Both the position numbers and the translations under genes were made by a program. DNA of 64,000 nucleotides, taken from NCBI GenBank assembly GCA_038502055.1, contig JAXRKN010000044.1, positions 5,480,001 through 5,544,000 on the forward strand. The letters are read 5' to 3'. This document shows positions 51,507-64,000 of the stretch, piece after piece. Position 1 is the first letter of the stretch. Every line of letters starts with the position of its first letter. A model generated the notes under the pieces. The model was not told where the DNA came from and ran no database searches. It saw only the letters and a program-made list of their open reading frames with translations. Origin of the DNA: Tanytarsus gracilentus (taxonomy: Eukaryota; Arthropoda; Insecta; Diptera; Chironomidae).

Positions 51507-51812
51507 TGCGTCCCACAAAGATCTCTTAAGCGGATCATTTGAAAAGGATCTAAGGATATTCTTTCCGATTATTGCACAATTGTGTGGACTTCGTTTCCAA
51601 CAAATTTCTTAAGAGAAGCCAATGAAGACATTAGTAATGAAATAAATTGTCCTTACTCAAAAAAGCAGGCGATAGACAATTGAGTTGTTGTTGTTATTGT
51701 AGTTTCAGACAGCAGGCAACAAAATGAAAAGCATAATCAAACCGATACCCGAAAAAAATGGTTAGATGAAGACATCTTTCAGTCCAGTGCCAATTTAAAG
51801 AAAAAACTTTAG
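51507..51812 (+). pseudogene. Possible degraded coding fragment
   Basis: One frame reads as protein-like for about 100 codons (ILSDYCTIVWTSFPTNFLRE, then EANEDISNEINCPYSKKQ, then RKKWLDEDIFQSSANLKKKL) but is interrupted by two stops, at codons 12 and about 59, before the terminal TAG. I do not recognise the source. It could be a dead transposon or gene remnant, or chance. Confidence 0.3.
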
Positions 51813-54800
51813 GACTATTGTTCAAGGTGGTTTTCTTCTTCTTTTTATATATTTTGAGTTCTTTGCGTTACAATATTTTTAATTCTGTTCTTTATATTCT
51901 GTTGAGAAATTTAATAAAGAAAAAGAAGGAGGATGAACATGTGAAAAAATTAATAGATAAAATAAATCTAAAATTCAAAAAAATCGTAAACATGGTTTTG
52001 GTATTTATTTTTAATTTTTAGGATTCGAGCCTCGAAATTATTTATTTTTAAGTTTTGATTTATTTAAAATTTTATATTTTGTAATTTTATTTTCTCTCTC
52101 ATTCTAGATTAAATTTTTCTATGCTTAAAATTCATCATCGACCGATAGGCGTAAACCATCGCATGAATCTTTGGCGGCATTTGACATGAAAGCAAACAGA
52201 AATTTCATGATTCAACTTCCTCGTGCGCTTCTTTTATAAACTTTCGGAAAGATTTTCTCTTTTCATCAGCTGAAAGGATCGAGAGAAAAAAGAGTGTCAG
52301 CTTTCAAGGAGAATTGTGCGGTAGTTCGATTGATGATGCTTAATAACAAAAATATTTATGATGTGGATTTTATAGAAATCAAATGACGTTCGATGATTAA
52401 ACAAATAAATAAAAGGAATCACTTTGAAGATCATCTCACAAGTTGTTAAGATGGAAAGGAGAGAAATTAATTCGGGGATGAAATGCACACCGTCGCTACC
52501 ATGTTTTTACACATCAATGGAATAGCCACTTCAAGTTGAATCCTTGAAAACGTCAACAGATGAAATTTCGTTTGTTTATTTTTCATTCTCTGCCAATGAT
52601 CTGCTTGATTTTTTCCATGCCGACGACAATGTGACATTTTCATGACACATAAAAAATATGCTTTCGAATTTTTTTCTGCCTCATTTTTTCAGTTTCAATA
52701 AACATGAATAAAAGCGACACTCAAACGCACCCTGGATGAAAGATTTTGTCATGTTTTTGTTTTTCTTATTCATGAATGAATTGCATTTGGTTGAATAACA
52801 ACAATGAAAATTCTTAACGTGATGTTTTCCGGTGGGAAAATGAGGATTTAAATATTTATTTTAAACTTTTATAATTTTCTTTTAGAAAAATAAATCTAAA
52901 ATATTTAATTTTGTATTTTCAGAAATTTTACTGAGTATTAAATTTATTTAAAACGTCAATCGATCAATGTGCGGATGTTCACAACAAAAAAAACTCTCTA
53001 AACTGTATCGAATTGTGTTTCTTTGATTGCGTGTAAGGAACACGACTGGTGTTCGACATTATCCATGACTAGGGCTGAAATGTGCGCGACTGTTTGTGTT
53101 TCATTTTGTAGCGTTACTGATTTGTTTGACTGTAAATAAATAAATATGCATTTGAAGCTTCCATTGAGACGAAATTAGTTGAAATTCATCGCACATTTTT
53201 AGGATTTACTTTAACCCCTTTTTTCTAAAATTTCACTTACATCTCTCTCTATCTATACCATCAAAATGGAAAAGGGATTGAGCTCGCATTGTTTGTTAAA
53301 AATTAATTCATTTTTAACCCTTCATTTATTGCTTCATTTATGAACGTTACACGAAATCATTTTGTTGGTGCCATTCAGGATATGCTTTCAGACAATTACC
53401 CTTGTTAGCTTCAATATAATTTTCGATGCATCGAATGAAGAATTTTAACTCTCATCTTTCCTCCGATATAAAGAGAGGAGTGTCCTTGTGACAATGATGA
53501 GAATGGCAAAAAGTTATGAAAATGAGAGGGAATAATTTTTGTCAAATGTTGCAACATTTTAATGAATTTTAATTAAAGATTTATGTCATTTATTTGTTGA
53601 AAACTTGAATCAGAATTAATAAAGTCATATTTCACGATGTGCTCAAATTTGCTGCGTTTGAGTATTTTTTAAATCATTCCATTTTTGTTAAATTTCAGCA
53701 GAAAATTTTTGTATTCGAGTAAATATTTGCAGAATTTAGTTTTTGTGTATTTTAGAGATTTTCACAAGCTATTTGACAATTTTAATGTTTGCATTTCTGA
53801 TTTAAAATTTTACAATCTAATCGGTTTTGTATCTTAAATCCTAGAGAAGAATATTACAAAGCAATTAATTGAGCTAAACTTCATGTTAAAAATTGCCAAA
53901 GATCGAATTTCAACAATTGTTTCACACTTTTCCCCCATAATTTTCTGGTTTTTCCAACCCTCCGCAATAATGATGAAAAATGTGTTTGTTATCACATTTA
54001 ATGATGTGCTAAAAATAACGGAAAACTCAATTTGTTGAAATTATTTCCCTTTTTAACACCAGCCAACCCTCGCTCGATGACTTTTCATGTTCTTTTTCAT
54101 TGGGGAGCGGAGATAGAAGAAGAATGTTCCCACGCACATTACCACTCCAGTGGTTTATTAAGTGATGTCATAAAACATTTTATTTATTTGATTACATTGA
54201 GATAAAAATATGGAGGAATTAGGTTAAAAATATTCAAGGCAAGTTGCTTAACTAAAAAGTAAAATCAAAATGTAGCAAAAAATAATTTTTCACCTTCATC
54301 ACATCCTTTTGAATTTTTAAATCCCCTGTTCTAATTAGTTCCCACCTTTTGTCTTTAAAAATTTCATAATTAGCAAATCTTTTATTTTCAATAGTTTGAG
54401 TACAACGACACACAATCAACATACACATAAGGTCTATTCAAATTATGCTGCAAAAATAGACGATTAAGCAATTACCCAACACCAGCTTCTCGCTTTACAT
54501 TTTCAATGCTTCCTTCTTAGAGATGATTTGATTAGCAATTTTATAAACGTCTTAAAACTGTATGAAAGATAGAGAATAAAAATTTTGTGGCATGAATGGA
54601 TGATGGCAGAGAGTAAGAAGTTTTTTTGTAGAGCATTTTCGATTGTTCGTGAGATAAAGAAAATTGATTAAATAGATGGTGTCCGATTACTGTTTAATAG
54701 GCTCTTGTTTCTTTCACACACAACCGATTCACAAGATTTACTTTTTTTGTGAGTTTGTTCTGTGGCTGAATAAAAAAAATTATTTGAAGATTTTAGGAGA

Positions 54801-56516
54801 TAAAAATTGAATCAAACGCAATTGCCTGAAATCTGCAGAGATTCATTAAATGGGAGTTGAGTAAAAATGATGTGAAATTTTTTAAATGCAATTTTTGTGT
54901 TTAGATCTTAAAAAAATTAACTGAAATTTAATTTTTTTATGGATTTATTTAACTAACTTTACATTACTTACGAGCTGTTCTCACCTCTAAAACTACAAAC
55001 AACACTCTCATATATGTGGCCAAAAGATCAATGAAACCTCAAATAATGAAAGCCAAAAGACCGGGAGAATGAATTAATAAGAAAATCGAGTGAGAACCAT
55101 ATTAAATTGAATTAAATGTAGCAGAAGAAACACATTGTTGTGAATATTTATTCAAATTTTCTGTTAATGCTCATTTCGATGCTTCCTTCTCACGACTTTA
55201 ATAAACAACACAATGTAGCGTTGTTCAGCCATTGTTATAACCGCCTGCAGTCATTTTGTGTTGTCTTTGATCGTTACACTAAAATAATATTTTTCTATTA
55301 ACTGCCTAAATGCAAAAATGTGACGTGACATGATGCAAGCGATTGTGCAGCAGTTTTTGATTATGAAAATATTTATGATTACGACCATATTTATTTTCAC
55401 CACATAAATACGATGCGACCCCTCCTCAAATCACACAGTCATCATCACATTTTGCAACATCTGATCAGTTTTTTTTCTCAGTTATGTCTGAAATTGTATC
55501 ATAATTTATTGGAAATATGAGAAAAAGCCCCTAATTTAGATTCCAAACGTCATTTTCGGTGTGTGTAAAATATCTAAATCGATTTGGCATTGAAAATTGC
55601 AATAAACTGCATTAGCACACAGAAATTTCCTCGTTTGATAACTTTATTAATCTGCAAAACAAATATTCACCGAGAGATGAAATACAATAAATTATCATAT
55701 TCGCCAGAAATGCGGAAAGTATGTCAAATTTTATTTTATTGCTGTTCGCACCGAGAAATTAAATGCTAACTATGGATGTGCATGTCATTAGAGGGGAAAG
55801 CCATAAATTTAGGTTCGTTATCGATTTTTTTAACCTAAAAATTTAAAATTTTTTCTCTCTTAGAATTGTCAAAATTTTATTAACTAAAGCATGTGAAAAT
55901 CTAAACGATCATCATCAACATGGGTAATAAGAAGTAAACAAAAGTGTCACATGTCCAACTCAAATCTTTCAATCGAGCTATTTAAGGTAGAAAAACTTTT
56001 CTCTCTTAATTATATTGAGTGGCCATTGTGTGGTTTAATTTTACCCTCCATACCTTCTTGCGGTTGTAATCTGATGCATTTGTTTCTCTCTAAACATCCT
56101 TGTTTTTGTCCTCGACATCATTATTATGTGTTTTTTTGCGCAAAAATAAAATTCGAGAAAGGAATTTGAGATTTCTATCAAATTATTTACAGAGAAAAGT
56201 GTGAAAAGCCACAAAAACATGAAATTATTGTAAAAAAAGTGCAACAGGATACATCCATTAGCCTCGAGGCTGTTTTTGTATTCAGAGAAGTTGTGAATTA
56301 TGCCAATCAATCTCATGTCACATTCTTAAGGCTTTTACACATCGTTTCTAGGGAAATTAGGTAGTTCTAATAAAGAGGAACACTCGAGTGCAACATATAA
56401 AAAGTAGCTAAAGAGGATTTCCAGTTCATACTTCAATTTTCCAATGCATCATCGTCAAAATTGAATGAAAAAAATAAACAAAAAATTCCTTGAAATAAAA
56501 AAGAGCATTTTAAAAA

Positions 56517-56644
56517 CAGGGGTGGACGTTTTTTAATAATTTAAAAAATTTAATCGCTTTTTTATAAAAAATTGAGTAAAGTTCAGTTGAGTTTTTATAA
56601 AATATTTCAAAAAAATAAAAAAATACAAGAGTGTCCATCCCTTG
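56517..56644. repeat. Short palindromic element, long copy
   Basis: CAGGGGTGGACG is mirrored by TGTCCATCCCTTG; the core is AT-rich and the element spans 128 bp. Confidence 0.55.
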
Positions 56645-57507
56645 AATCTCCTTACACATTCATCTTTTGCGATGATAGCTCAACTCCCTACAGATTTCAT
56701 CAGAAACAACAAAAATACAATTTCAATACATCATTCGATTGTCACAACTGAACATAACGAACAATGCGAGATCACAGCAGGTGGACACGATCGTCATCAA
56801 CAAATTCTTCTTCTTCTTACTGGAAAGAAAAAAGAGAAATGCTTGTGTGTAAATATTTCACCAGAAAAAAATATGTGCGGCGCATCGATCATCAATTGAT
56901 TTGTTTTCAATCAATATCAAAAATGTTGACAATCGGCTACCAAAACCTACTTTATGATGTATGTACCAGAGAGTAATGTGACACTCACAGAAAATTCTCG
57001 GATTTCTAATGAGTTTTATTCAGCAGAAAAAAAAATTATTGGCCTTCTCTCTGTCTTTTTCTCCCTAGCTGTGGCACAAATTCATCATAATACAAAACAC
57101 GAGCAAATAGCTCACATTTTACCTCCAGTTCCATTGTTAGTAACTGTGTACATACAAAATCATGTTACATCTTCATTGTTGATCAAACAAAATAAAGCGT
57201 CATATTCTAAGGCAATTTTTAGCCTATGTGCTGCATGTCCCATGTGGTTGTTATTATTTCTTAAGAAAAATTTTTATTTTGAGGGACTTTTAAAAGGGAA
57301 AATTTTATGTCTGTGCCAATTTGCTCATCCTTCATAATTCATAATCTATTTCGTCATTAAAGGCTCTTTGTGTGAACAGTTGCGGAAAAAATTCGTTTGG
57401 ATATTAAATAAGTGAACAAATTACAGTTTGGGGTGAAGTTTGTCAAGATGACTTTAATACTTTTTCTCAGTTTACTTTTCATCATCAAATATTTTTATTT
57501 TCTTCAA

Positions 57508-58113
57508 TCAAATATCCGGACAAAGTCTTCTCAAATTTTCTTTCAACACGATGATTGATTCTGGTGTTGTTGCCCATCCATGAATGCAGACATTAAATAC
57601 AAAATCAGCCCATTCCAATCTTGGTAAGTGATCCAATAAATTTGCTCCAACATTTTGAATTCGATTGTTGGAAAAACTTATGTGGCGAATTGCTAAATTT
57701 TCTGCGAAAAAATTTCCAGGAATTCGAATCAAGTTTGTTTGATCGAGAATAAAAATTTGTAAATTTTTATATTCTCGTAGTTCCATTCCTGTTACGAATG
57801 ATATTGGACTTCCAGTTATTCGAAGAGAAATCAAATTTGGGAAGAAATCAAGGATTCCTTGAGGAACTGTTGAAAGTGAAGTAAACTCAAAGAAAACTGT
57901 TCTGACATCTAACGATGAATGTCCGGGAAAATGTGTTCCGGTGTATCCAGTCAAATGAGTTGAGTTTACCGATTGATCGACCACTGATATCGCGTCACAT
58001 TCATAAACAATACCGATAAATTCTACATCTCGACCCAATTGGAAATTACAATTTATTGTAAAAGCATTAACTGTTGTAAAAAATAAAATAAATGCGAAAA
58101 ACTCAAGTTTCAT
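57508..58113 (-). CDS. Secreted LRR-like protein, short fourth paralogue without coiled coil
   Basis: Single-exon, 201 aa. A signal peptide (MKLEFFAFILFFTTVNA) is followed by the same architecture as the three tandem genes at 20.6-24.1 kb: the N-terminal Cys cap (TINCNFQLG), the NSTHLTGYTGT motif matching their STHI(I/T)GSNGT, LRR-like strands NLISLRITGSPISFV, NLQIFILDQTNLIRIPGNFF and AIRHISFSNNRIQNVG, and closing cysteines (FNVCIHG...LCPDI). It stops exactly where the others begin their Thr-rich linker (NCTDIETTTT), so linker and coiled coil are absent. The stop is not followed by homologous sequence that I can see. A tidy TATA/initiator pair upstream suggests it is an active gene. Function unknown. 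Confidence 0.85.
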   Translation of the reverse strand: MKLEFFAFILFFTTVNAFTINCNFQLGRDVEFIGIVYECDAISVVDQSVNSTHLTGYTGTHFPGHSSLDVRTVFFEFTSLSTVPQGILDFFPNLISLRITGSPISFVTGMELREYKNLQIFILDQTNLIRIPGNFFAENLAIRHISFSNNRIQNVGANLLDHLPRLEWADFVFNVCIHGWATTPESIIVLKENLRRLCPDI

Positions 58114-58142
58114 GATTGAATACTTATCAACGACTAAGATTG

Positions 58143-58172
58143 TACTGAATGCTTTCTAGTACAAAATTTATA
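58143..58172 (-). promoter_or_regulatory. Core promoter of the short LRR paralogue
   Basis: On the minus strand TATAAAT (58172-58166) lies about 26 bp before an initiator TCAGTA (58148-58143), giving a predicted start at about 58146 and a 33-nt leader. A GATAAG lies inside that leader at 58128-58123. Spacing is canonical for insect TATA promoters. Confidence 0.6.
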
Positions 58173-61100
58173 TCATATCAACCTTCAATTAATGAAGATA
58201 ATTTCCCTTGCACAAAGAAAAAATTCTTTAAGTTCAAGAAAAAAATTTATAAAATCACATTTGAAATTCAAACCTCTAAAAGATGTTGACGATTTTGTCT
58301 CATTGTGAGGGGTAAAATTATAAATTGATACATTTTAAAGTGCACATTTTTCAATAAACATCATTATTTGCTTATTCGCAACAAAAAAAAACATCACCGA
58401 AGGGATGCGTGCAGCTTCACAATGAATACATGATGACAAAGGTGTCAAATTTTTCTGCAATGAATTGGAAACGAAAATTTGTGAATTTCCCATTCTAATG
58501 ATGTCTGATCGTGTGAACATGGTCCATTGACTTTGCATGTATTGTAATATGTCAAATGCCAAGCTCTCTCATCATCATTAATTTAAGTTGAGAGATCTTA
58601 AACATAAATCCCGACACACACAATTGTGAATTCAGATGATGATACAGATTTTACCAGTGCGAGATCAAAATGACTCAGCACATTTTTTTCGTGTTGTTAT
58701 TGTGAGATGTCATAAGATGAGTTTAAATTAATTTGTAACTTTTTTTTGGGATTTTCTGTGGCATGCCAAGAATGCTCTTGTGAGAATTGTCTAGAGATCC
58801 ATAAAATTTACCTTTTGTGCTGGTTGCGTCTTCATACAGAGCTGTGGAGACAATGACGTAACGAAAATGTTTCTTCTGTTCATCAATTTTCTTCTGTCAG
58901 GAAAACAAAGAGAGGAATGAAATACTGTCGCGACAGCTATGAAAGTATTTACAGGTTTTAATTAATTGTTTGACTTTAAAGATGAGTTTGGAAAAATTCC
59001 ACCTGAACTTCGGAATTTCTAGGGGAGAAAACTCTTTAATTTTTTTCACTATGTTATTTTTTAAAGCATAAAAGAGTGTCCACAACTTTTTGGTTCCTTT
59101 TTCGAGCTCATTTTTAAATATGATTTATTTAATGAGATTATCAACATTTTAAATCACGATTCTCATGACAATGATGATGGCACAAAAAGGAATATACAAG
59201 AAAAATTCTCGAGTCCACGTCGATATAGTGAAGAAGAAGAAAGAGAAGTGAGCGAGTGACATCATGACACATTTATTTATTCAAATCAATTTGTTACCAT
59301 AATCTTGATAAAATATTTTTACATTCTAGAAGAGAAATATTTTCATGTCATTACAGTCATGATGAATTACCATGAATATTTTTTCATAAAAGGACAAAAA
59401 AAAATAAAAATAAAAAGTCGTGCATTGAAAGTCGTGACGAATGAAGTCAAAAAGGTCCTTTAAGGTTTGTATGCAAAGAAGTGAACAATCGATGAAGTCC
59501 ATAGATATATATTTTGCCAGCTGTCTTTCAACTTCTGTTCCATCCCACAAAAAAAAATTATTGACGATGATCAATGCAAATGAAGAAGCAAATTCCGTGT
59601 AAGGCATCATGACCACCAGTCAATCATTAAAGCTCTCCTTTTGTAATGTTTGTTTGATAATATTATTAACTTTATTATGTTAAACAATGAGAGACTTTTT
59701 TTACCGTCATTATTAGTCATTAGTAGCCATTTTGGGAACATGAGCGGAATTTCTTCAATCGCGACTTTCGTTGGTGAAGTCGAGGGCATTTTATTAACAA
59801 TAAAAACTACAAAATCATTCTCATTGTGCTCTGTCAGGAATTGTTTGTTGGTTTAGTTACATAAAATTTTCTCTCCTTTCAATTTTACAACATATAAACG
59901 AGCTCCAACCTAAAAACTAGCTCAATTATTTTATTGTTGCTTGCATCATGCCTCAGCATCTATACGTGGATCGTCGCTCATAATAATTTAATTAATAAGC
60001 ATATTTATGAAATGTGGTGCGCCAACATTGGTACTCGAATGGGTGTAGCCCAGCCGCAGTCGATGTTCTTTCACTCTCTCGCGCCATGTCTCTATTACAA
60101 ACCTTTTGTATCGCCTCGTGAATACCATGAAAGTAAAACTCTTTGTAAGCGCTGAAAATTGATCTAATAATATGGTACGACGGCGTGTGTGAGAGAGAGA
60201 GAAGTATTGAAATGTAATTTTGTTAATTTGTTAATAATCAGAAAATACAAGTCAACAAACAATAAAGAGAACGTCATTCACGATAATAATTTGCACCTGT
60301 ATATTTTATTATATGAAGAGCGTAAAGATGATGATGCGCGCCTATAATTATTATAGTCGACTCTGTGAGTAAGCGTGGAACAGCGCGCATTGATGTCTCG
60401 AAGAGAAGTTAATTGGATGCTTCTCTATTCTACGGACATTTTATGCAACTGTGGTAGCATTTTCAATTTCTTTTCATTTTTTTATTTTATTTTTCGAGAC
60501 CTCGAAATGCATGTGAGAAAAAGTCAATTTATTATAAATTATACAGCAATCTCCATCAACACCTTTCGGTGTTCAACAATTCTCATATGGCGAAGTTAAA
60601 TTGTGGTAAAAGGAAAAAATTATTTTTTTTTCGAATTGACATGGAAGAAACACTCGTCGGCAACCTCATTTGTTGGAATATATGCTGTGCCATTTTTATT
60701 AAATGTCAGGATGCGGTTATGCAAAATCTTTATTTTTTTTCGCTCTCTTATTTTAATAAATGCATACATGAAAAACATGAGATGAGAAAAGGGATGATAA
60801 CCTCAAAGATTTTTTGTGATTATTCAAAATTATTGAGCTTAAATAATTTAAAATTTTGAACAAATTAAATTAAAAATATTCCATCCCTTTTATCAGAAAC
60901 AGATAAGACTGTTAAAGGCCATGCGAAAAAAAATAAAGTTGTAATAAGCAGCGGGTGAAACGAATGATTTATGAATTTTTGATTTCTCATTTTTGCGCCA
61001 ACCGAATGTGCCAATATATGTATGCAAAGTCCATATCAGCAGCATAAACCTGTAGCAATTGCATTCAATACAATTTAGGATTATGTTTGCCAAGCGAATA

Positions 61101-64000
61101 TAAATCAAACGGTGAGTGCAGCGGAGAAAAAGCTCTCGTATTTTGATTACGAATGCAGCTTCTAGATGAGCACTTTATGAAGTTGTAATTGGATATTTTT
61201 TTTCACTACCATTCGAATGTAATATATCACATTATTTATATCTCGTTGCTCGCTTGTAAATATTGCGCCCTACCTATGCATATGTGACTGCTGAAAAAAA
61301 TATTATTAACAGTTTCAATTCGAAACAAATTTGAGTACAATTTTCCATTCAAATGTTTTTTTACGGTATCTGATTACAATCTCAGTGTTATTTTTATGAT
61401 GTTTCAATTTTGATTGCAGAACAAATTCGTTGATGGGAATTTTTTGACAATACACACATTTTCTTTCTCTCTCTTCGGCCAATTTCAAACGACAAACATG
61501 GAGGGAATTCACATATTAGATTGTTGTTTATGTCATCCGTCATCAAAACATTTATTCGGCACAGCTATCGCGTAAAGTAAATCTTCTCGAATGAGATAAT
61601 TGAAGGAAAAAGATTTTTTTCTATATTGCAGCCGTTGTTATGAAAGATGATACTTTTTTGCTTGATTTCTCTTCTCTTTTTTATGAACTAGTTGTTTGAG
61701 TACTTTGTGGTAATAATCTGTGTCTATGATGATGCTAATAAATGGGGGAGTGACAGCGAAAGATTGTTATAAAAAATAAATATTTGGTAAACTCTAATTA
61801 AAATCATAGTAGAGCTTTAAAAGATAAGAAAAGTATTAAATTCAAAAATTGTTTTATTAAATCTCAAAATTTAACATTTTTTCAAAACCTAAAGAAAAAA
61901 TTGTGGTACTATAAAATTGTCTATGACACCCCCTTAAAAACTCGACATAAATATATTTTGTAAAATTTCCAGTTGTCCATTTTTTGCAAATCACTTATCG
62001 TCTCAATCTCCTTCTAGGATTCACAGACAATTTCCTAAAACTCTCATTGTTAGCCATTTCGTTGCACGCATAATTTAATATTTCTGCTCATTTCTCATCG
62101 ATCACTGTTTTTTAATGATGATCTCTAAATTATGCAGAATAGAATGCAAAAAAAAAGAATTTACGGTTTCATATTTCAAACGTTAAGTGAACTGTATCAG
62201 TCCAGAATGAAGAATGAAATGTTTAAAAAAGATTTGTTCTTGAGAAAATTGGCTCTATCTCATATGGAGAGAAAGATGTGACAATAATATTCTTAAGGCG
62301 ATTACTTTTCTGGGTTCTAAAGTACTTATTTCGAACTCAATTTGCTGTTATTTGCCTTTCACTAAAAATTTCATTCTTGAGTGGATGCTGGTTTTATTCT
62401 TCATTACATTTCAATTGTAAAAAATTTATTGCCAGAATTTTTTTTGAGGTTCACATGAAAAGTTTTGAATAATTTTTCTTTTCGTATTCAGCCATGCTTT
62501 AATTTTTTTCTTTATCCACATTCATCACCTTTTTTTGTTTCGCTAAGTAGCGAAGAAATTTCTAAAACGGAAACAACGCATGTTTCGAGAAAATATTATG
62601 AGTAATTAGAAAAATATGTAAATCGTGATGTCGTCGTTATGTATTGTGGTGTTTGCTTCTTTTATGAAAAACTTTGATATGATCGCTTTTTTTTCGAGTG
62701 CGGCTTTCTCAGGGTGCAAATGAATTACCTAAATTTTCAGAAAATCTTAAAATTATAAATTTAATTTATTTGATTTTTTACTAATTTTTATAAAAAATAA
62801 TTCTTAATTTTTATTAACCCATTTGCTCAACCGAGTGACTCATGAAATAATTTTTTTCCACTCTAAAAAGAAGAAGCCATTGTTTTTTTTTTAAACATTT
62901 AAGGTGCAAAAAATCCACATACAGTCTTTTAATTCCACCCAAATCCACAGTAGCCGAAAAGAGAGGTAAATTAATTAAAGAGGAGAATAATTCCATGAAA
63001 ATCCATTATATTGTTGCTTTTTGCTCTTTTTTATTCACACTCCGCCATGCCTTATTGTTCCAACGTCTTTATAAAAACACAAGCCGAGCGTGGCTTGCGA
63101 TGCCTTCAGGGTTTCGACGGGTGTGTTAATTAAATTAACTCAACGAGTTATTTATGAGAGGTTGTGTGTTTTAAAGTTAAAAGCAATTTTTCACTCTTGT
63201 ATTTAAAATCATTATTTTTGTTTAAATCTCCTCTGTCCTGCCCCTAGGACTTAATCGTTACACCAGTGAATATAAAAACCAGCTTCACCACTGCCATTAC
63301 TCAAACAATATTCAGGCCCGCGGAGTGTCATAAACTGTCGGAGAGTCACTATAAATAATTTTCTGTATTGTTTGTTTTCACAATAGAAATGAAACATTGA
63401 AATAATATTATTAAAGCCAAAAGCGAAAATGAATGATTATTATAAAATATATACGTAGGCATTTGTGTGTTTAATTTTCAAAGAAAAAAGACTTTTCGGC
63501 GCATAAAGACATTTTTTTCTTCGACGACTGGCCGCTTCCATTGTTCACCAAGAAACTCCCCTTTTTTTTACGAAATGACACATTCTATGACTGGACGCGG
63601 TGAATTAATTAATTGCTGAATATAATGCTACTGGAATTCCATTTTAAAACATCGCAAACTACCAAGAAACTAATCTAGGTTACATGAAAAAAATGAATGC
63701 AAAATAAACAACAAAATGCGTGTTAATTTATGTACATGAATTTGTAACTCCATTAAAATGTGTATTAATTTTCCGACTGTAATTAATTACTTTCAACACG
63801 ATGATAAATTATAATTAGTTGTGAAAAAGAGGATAAAGTCGTTGGAGATTGAGTGTTTAAGGTGGGATCGTTTGAGTGTCATGTAACTTTATTTAATTTT
63901 TTTAAATTTTACATAAAAATATTAAAAATATAAATTCAAATAATTAATGACAAAATATTAAAATTTATTTTACATCAATTACAAATCATTCCCACTTTAA
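58173..64000. other. Non-coding right end of the window
   Basis: AT-rich DNA with no supported gene. A palindromic element lies at 60787-60890 and a TATAAAA at about 63270 is followed by no recognised coding exon. A possible distant palindrome pair (GGGGGAGTGACAG near 61744, CTATGACACCCCC near 61921) is too loose to call. Confidence 0.45.
60787..60890. repeat. Short palindromic element
   Basis: AAAAGGGATGATAA is mirrored by TTCCATCCCTTTTATC with a core rich in AAATTTAA; total length 104 bp. Confidence 0.5.

Larger units (their letters stand above)
43182..57507. other. Gene-poor region upstream of TTLL4
   Basis: About 14 kb with no supported intact gene. It contains the TTAA-flanked transposon (45138-47031), a degraded coding fragment (51507-51812), a palindromic element at 56517-56644 and several CT/GA-rich tracts (43430-43455, 49225-49250, 49669-49685) that could mark upstream promoters or 5' UTR exons of TTLL4. 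Open frames over 60 codons here lack domain signal or codon conservation. Confidence 0.5.

Noticed and set aside
63262..63340. TATAAAA followed by a GC-richer segment as a gene promoter
   Set aside because: No initiator at the right spacing and no coding exon downstream before the window ends.

Overview
The window looks like a piece of an insect nuclear genome, most likely a fly of the mosquito/midge type (inference). The sequence is very AT-rich, and the genes are split by GT-AG introns ranging from about 56 bp to several kb. The profilin and TTLL4 proteins are clearly animal-type, with profilin closest to the Drosophila chickadee protein as I remember it. There are no bacterial operon signals, rRNA, tRNA or CRISPR arrays.

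Layout. (1) Positions 1-25,600, plus strand: the 3' part of one large gene. Ten coding exons (2,640-25,525) join in perfect phase to give about 961 residues of a low-complexity Ser/Pro-rich intracellular protein ending in a basic, aromatic tail. I do not recognise its family. (2) Nested in its last intron, on the same strand, are three intronless tandem genes (20,605-24,051). Each encodes a secreted protein with a leucine-rich-repeat-like domain, a Thr-rich linker and a C-terminal coiled coil. A fourth, shorter paralogue lies alone on the minus strand at 57,508-58,113. (3) 25.6-32.4 kb: non-coding, with a ~930 bp imperfect palindrome at 26,900-27,830. (4) 37,322-32,488, minus strand: profilin, three coding exons, complete at 126 aa, with a 4.4 kb first intron. 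(5) 43,160-38,236, minus strand: a TTLL4-type tubulin polyglutamylase, nine exons and 1,027 aa, with a second possible last exon at 39,619-39,509 that would give 955 aa. (6) 43.2-64 kb: gene-poor. It contains a ~1.9 kb non-autonomous DNA transposon with 18-bp terminal inverted repeats and TTAA target duplications (45,138-47,031), which itself carries a 19-bp minisatellite. It also holds the fourth LRR gene and a degraded coding fragment near 51.5-51.8 kb.

A family of ~55-130 bp palindromic elements ending in CAAGGGRTGGA / TCCAYCCCTTG is scattered through introns and intergenic DNA.

Profilin (actin monomer binding) and TTLL4 (tubulin glutamylation) are both cytoskeletal. They lie on the same strand, with TTLL4 upstream, but nothing in the sequence shows that they are co-regulated. 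The most unusual items are the LRR/coiled-coil family nested in an intron with duplicated promoters, the long palindrome, and the dispersed short palindromes. Exon boundaries come from reading splice signals and phase by eye; no transcript evidence was available.
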